The notes under the pieces: generated by a model
The model's database searches: none
Told to the model about the DNA's origin: nothing
What the model saw: only the letters and a program-made list of their open reading frames with translations
Assembly: GCA_037382465.1 (NCBI GenBank)
Contig: JARRPX010000020.1
Location: 1-64,000, forward strand
DNA from: Anaerolineales bacterium
GTDB taxonomy: Bacteria; Chloroflexota; Anaerolineae; Anaerolineales; E44-bin32
Direction: 5' to 3'
Length of the DNA stretch: 64,000 nt
Shown: in pieces, positions 63,561 to 64,000 of the stretch
Numbering within the stretch: position 1 is the stretch's first letter
Layout of the letters: every line of letters starts with the position of its first letter
Made by a program: the position numbers and the translations under genes

Positions 63561-64000
63561 GTGCTCGCCAAAGTCCACGCCGCAGCCATCATCGGGCTGG
63601 AGGGGGCAATCGTCGAAGTGGAAGTGGACACCTCGCGCGGGCTCCCCTCCTTCAAGATCGTCGGATTGCCGGACACCGCCGTGCAGGAAAGCCGCGAACG
63701 CGTGCAGGCGGCGGTGAAAAACGCCGGCTTGGTCTTCCCGCGCCAGCGGGTGACGGTCAATCTGGCGCCGGCTGCGCTGCGCAAAGAGGGTCCGGCCTAC
63801 GACCTGCCCATCGCCATCGGCACGCTGGCCGCTTCGGAGCAGATCGCGCCGGAGTGGCTGGATGGCGCTCTGGCCGTGGGCGAGCTTTCGCTCGACGGTT
63901 CCGTGCGCCACATCCGCGGCGTGCTGCCCGTGGCGGCGCTGGCGCGCGAGATGGGCTTTCGACGTCTCTTCGTCCCGCAGGAGGACGCCGCCGAGGCGGC
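63561..64000 (+). CDS. ComM/YifB family Mg-chelatase-like ATPase, 5' part
   Basis: The gene runs off the right edge; 146 codons are visible. The N-terminal domain reads VHAAAIIGLEGAIVEVEVDT, GLPSFKIVGLPDTAVQESRE and VTVNLAPAALRKEGPAYDLP, which are characteristic of the YifB/ComM family. Members are AAA+ helicase-like proteins that aid branch migration in DNA uptake and recombination. The ATPase part lies beyond the window. The start is GTG, without a ribosome-binding site, and directly behind a promoter. Confidence 0.92.
   Translation, partial: MLAKVHAAAIIGLEGAIVEVEVDTSRGLPSFKIVGLPDTAVQESRERVQAAVKNAGLVFPRQRVTVNLAPAALRKEGPAYDLPIAIGTLAASEQIAPEWLDGALAVGELSLDGSVRHIRGVLPVAALAREMGFRRLFVPQEDAAEA

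Overview
The window looks like a chromosomal segment of a Chloroflexota bacterium, most likely of the Anaerolineae type. This is inferred, not proven. The pointers are the many lipoproteins with Thr/Pro/Glu-rich linkers, an archaeal-like mevalonate gene cluster with a class II HMG-CoA reductase, GatB-dependent tRNA amidation, GAF-type NarL-family histidine kinases, and an orphan Roadblock protein. Coding density is high. No CRISPR array, transposase, integrase or rRNA was seen.

Layout, left to right. 1-3.6 kb: the frameshifted end of a membrane protein, a two-domain cyclophilin lipoprotein, gatB and a GNAT enzyme. 4-9.1 kb: an FtsX-like ABC permease fused to an M1 metallopeptidase, with its LolD/MacB-type ATPase. 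9.4-15.2 kb: a small membrane protein, a beta-propeller lipoprotein, 3-hydroxyacyl-CoA dehydrogenase plus thiolase, a HIT protein, biotin ligase and a small membrane protein. 15.3-22 kb: a penicillin-acylase-family hydrolase, gyrA, murI and rplS. 22-31.3 kb: an accessory-looking stretch with DUF4386, DUF4389 and DUF6326-like membrane proteins, three MDR-type reductases, a membrane gene broken by an in-frame TGA, an ABC exporter and an acyltransferase. 31.4-37.2 kb: a Nudix hydrolase, a LysM lipoprotein, and a minus-strand cluster encoding HMG-CoA reductase, HMG-CoA synthase, a thiolase homologue and a DUF35 protein. 37.3-45.3 kb: signalling proteins, an arrestin-like pair, an AAA ATPase, a second ABC exporter and an epimerase. 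45.5-47.6 kb: a decayed GH94 phosphorylase behind LacI/CebR-type operator sequences, gluconokinase, and a tRNA-Glu with a broken acceptor stem. 47.6-51.8 kb: a primosome cluster (dnaB, a DnaD-like protein, a tandem-duplicated DnaC-like loader), then a DUF151 protein. 52-64 kb: an ADP-forming acyl-CoA synthetase, an ICMT-like methyltransferase, two coupled SPFH-like membrane proteins, lipoproteins, a Roadblock protein, a large TPR membrane protein, and the start of a ComM/YifB gene.

Genes that probably work together: (1) the replication cluster, which would load the DnaB helicase; (2) the mevalonate cluster, which resembles the archaeal thiolase/HMG-CoA synthase/DUF35 complex but has Glu in place of the thiolase nucleophilic Cys; (3) the permease-peptidase fusion and its ATPase; (4) two ABC-2 exporters, each with translationally overlapping genes; (5) the two SPFH-like proteins, which overlap by four bases. 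Several loci show decay: a 4-bp repeat frameshift, an in-frame stop, the truncated GH94 gene, a LysM fragment and the tRNA. The strongest candidates for new biology are the permease-M1 fusion, the Glu-thiolase within a mevalonate cluster, the double helicase loader and the SPFH-like pair.
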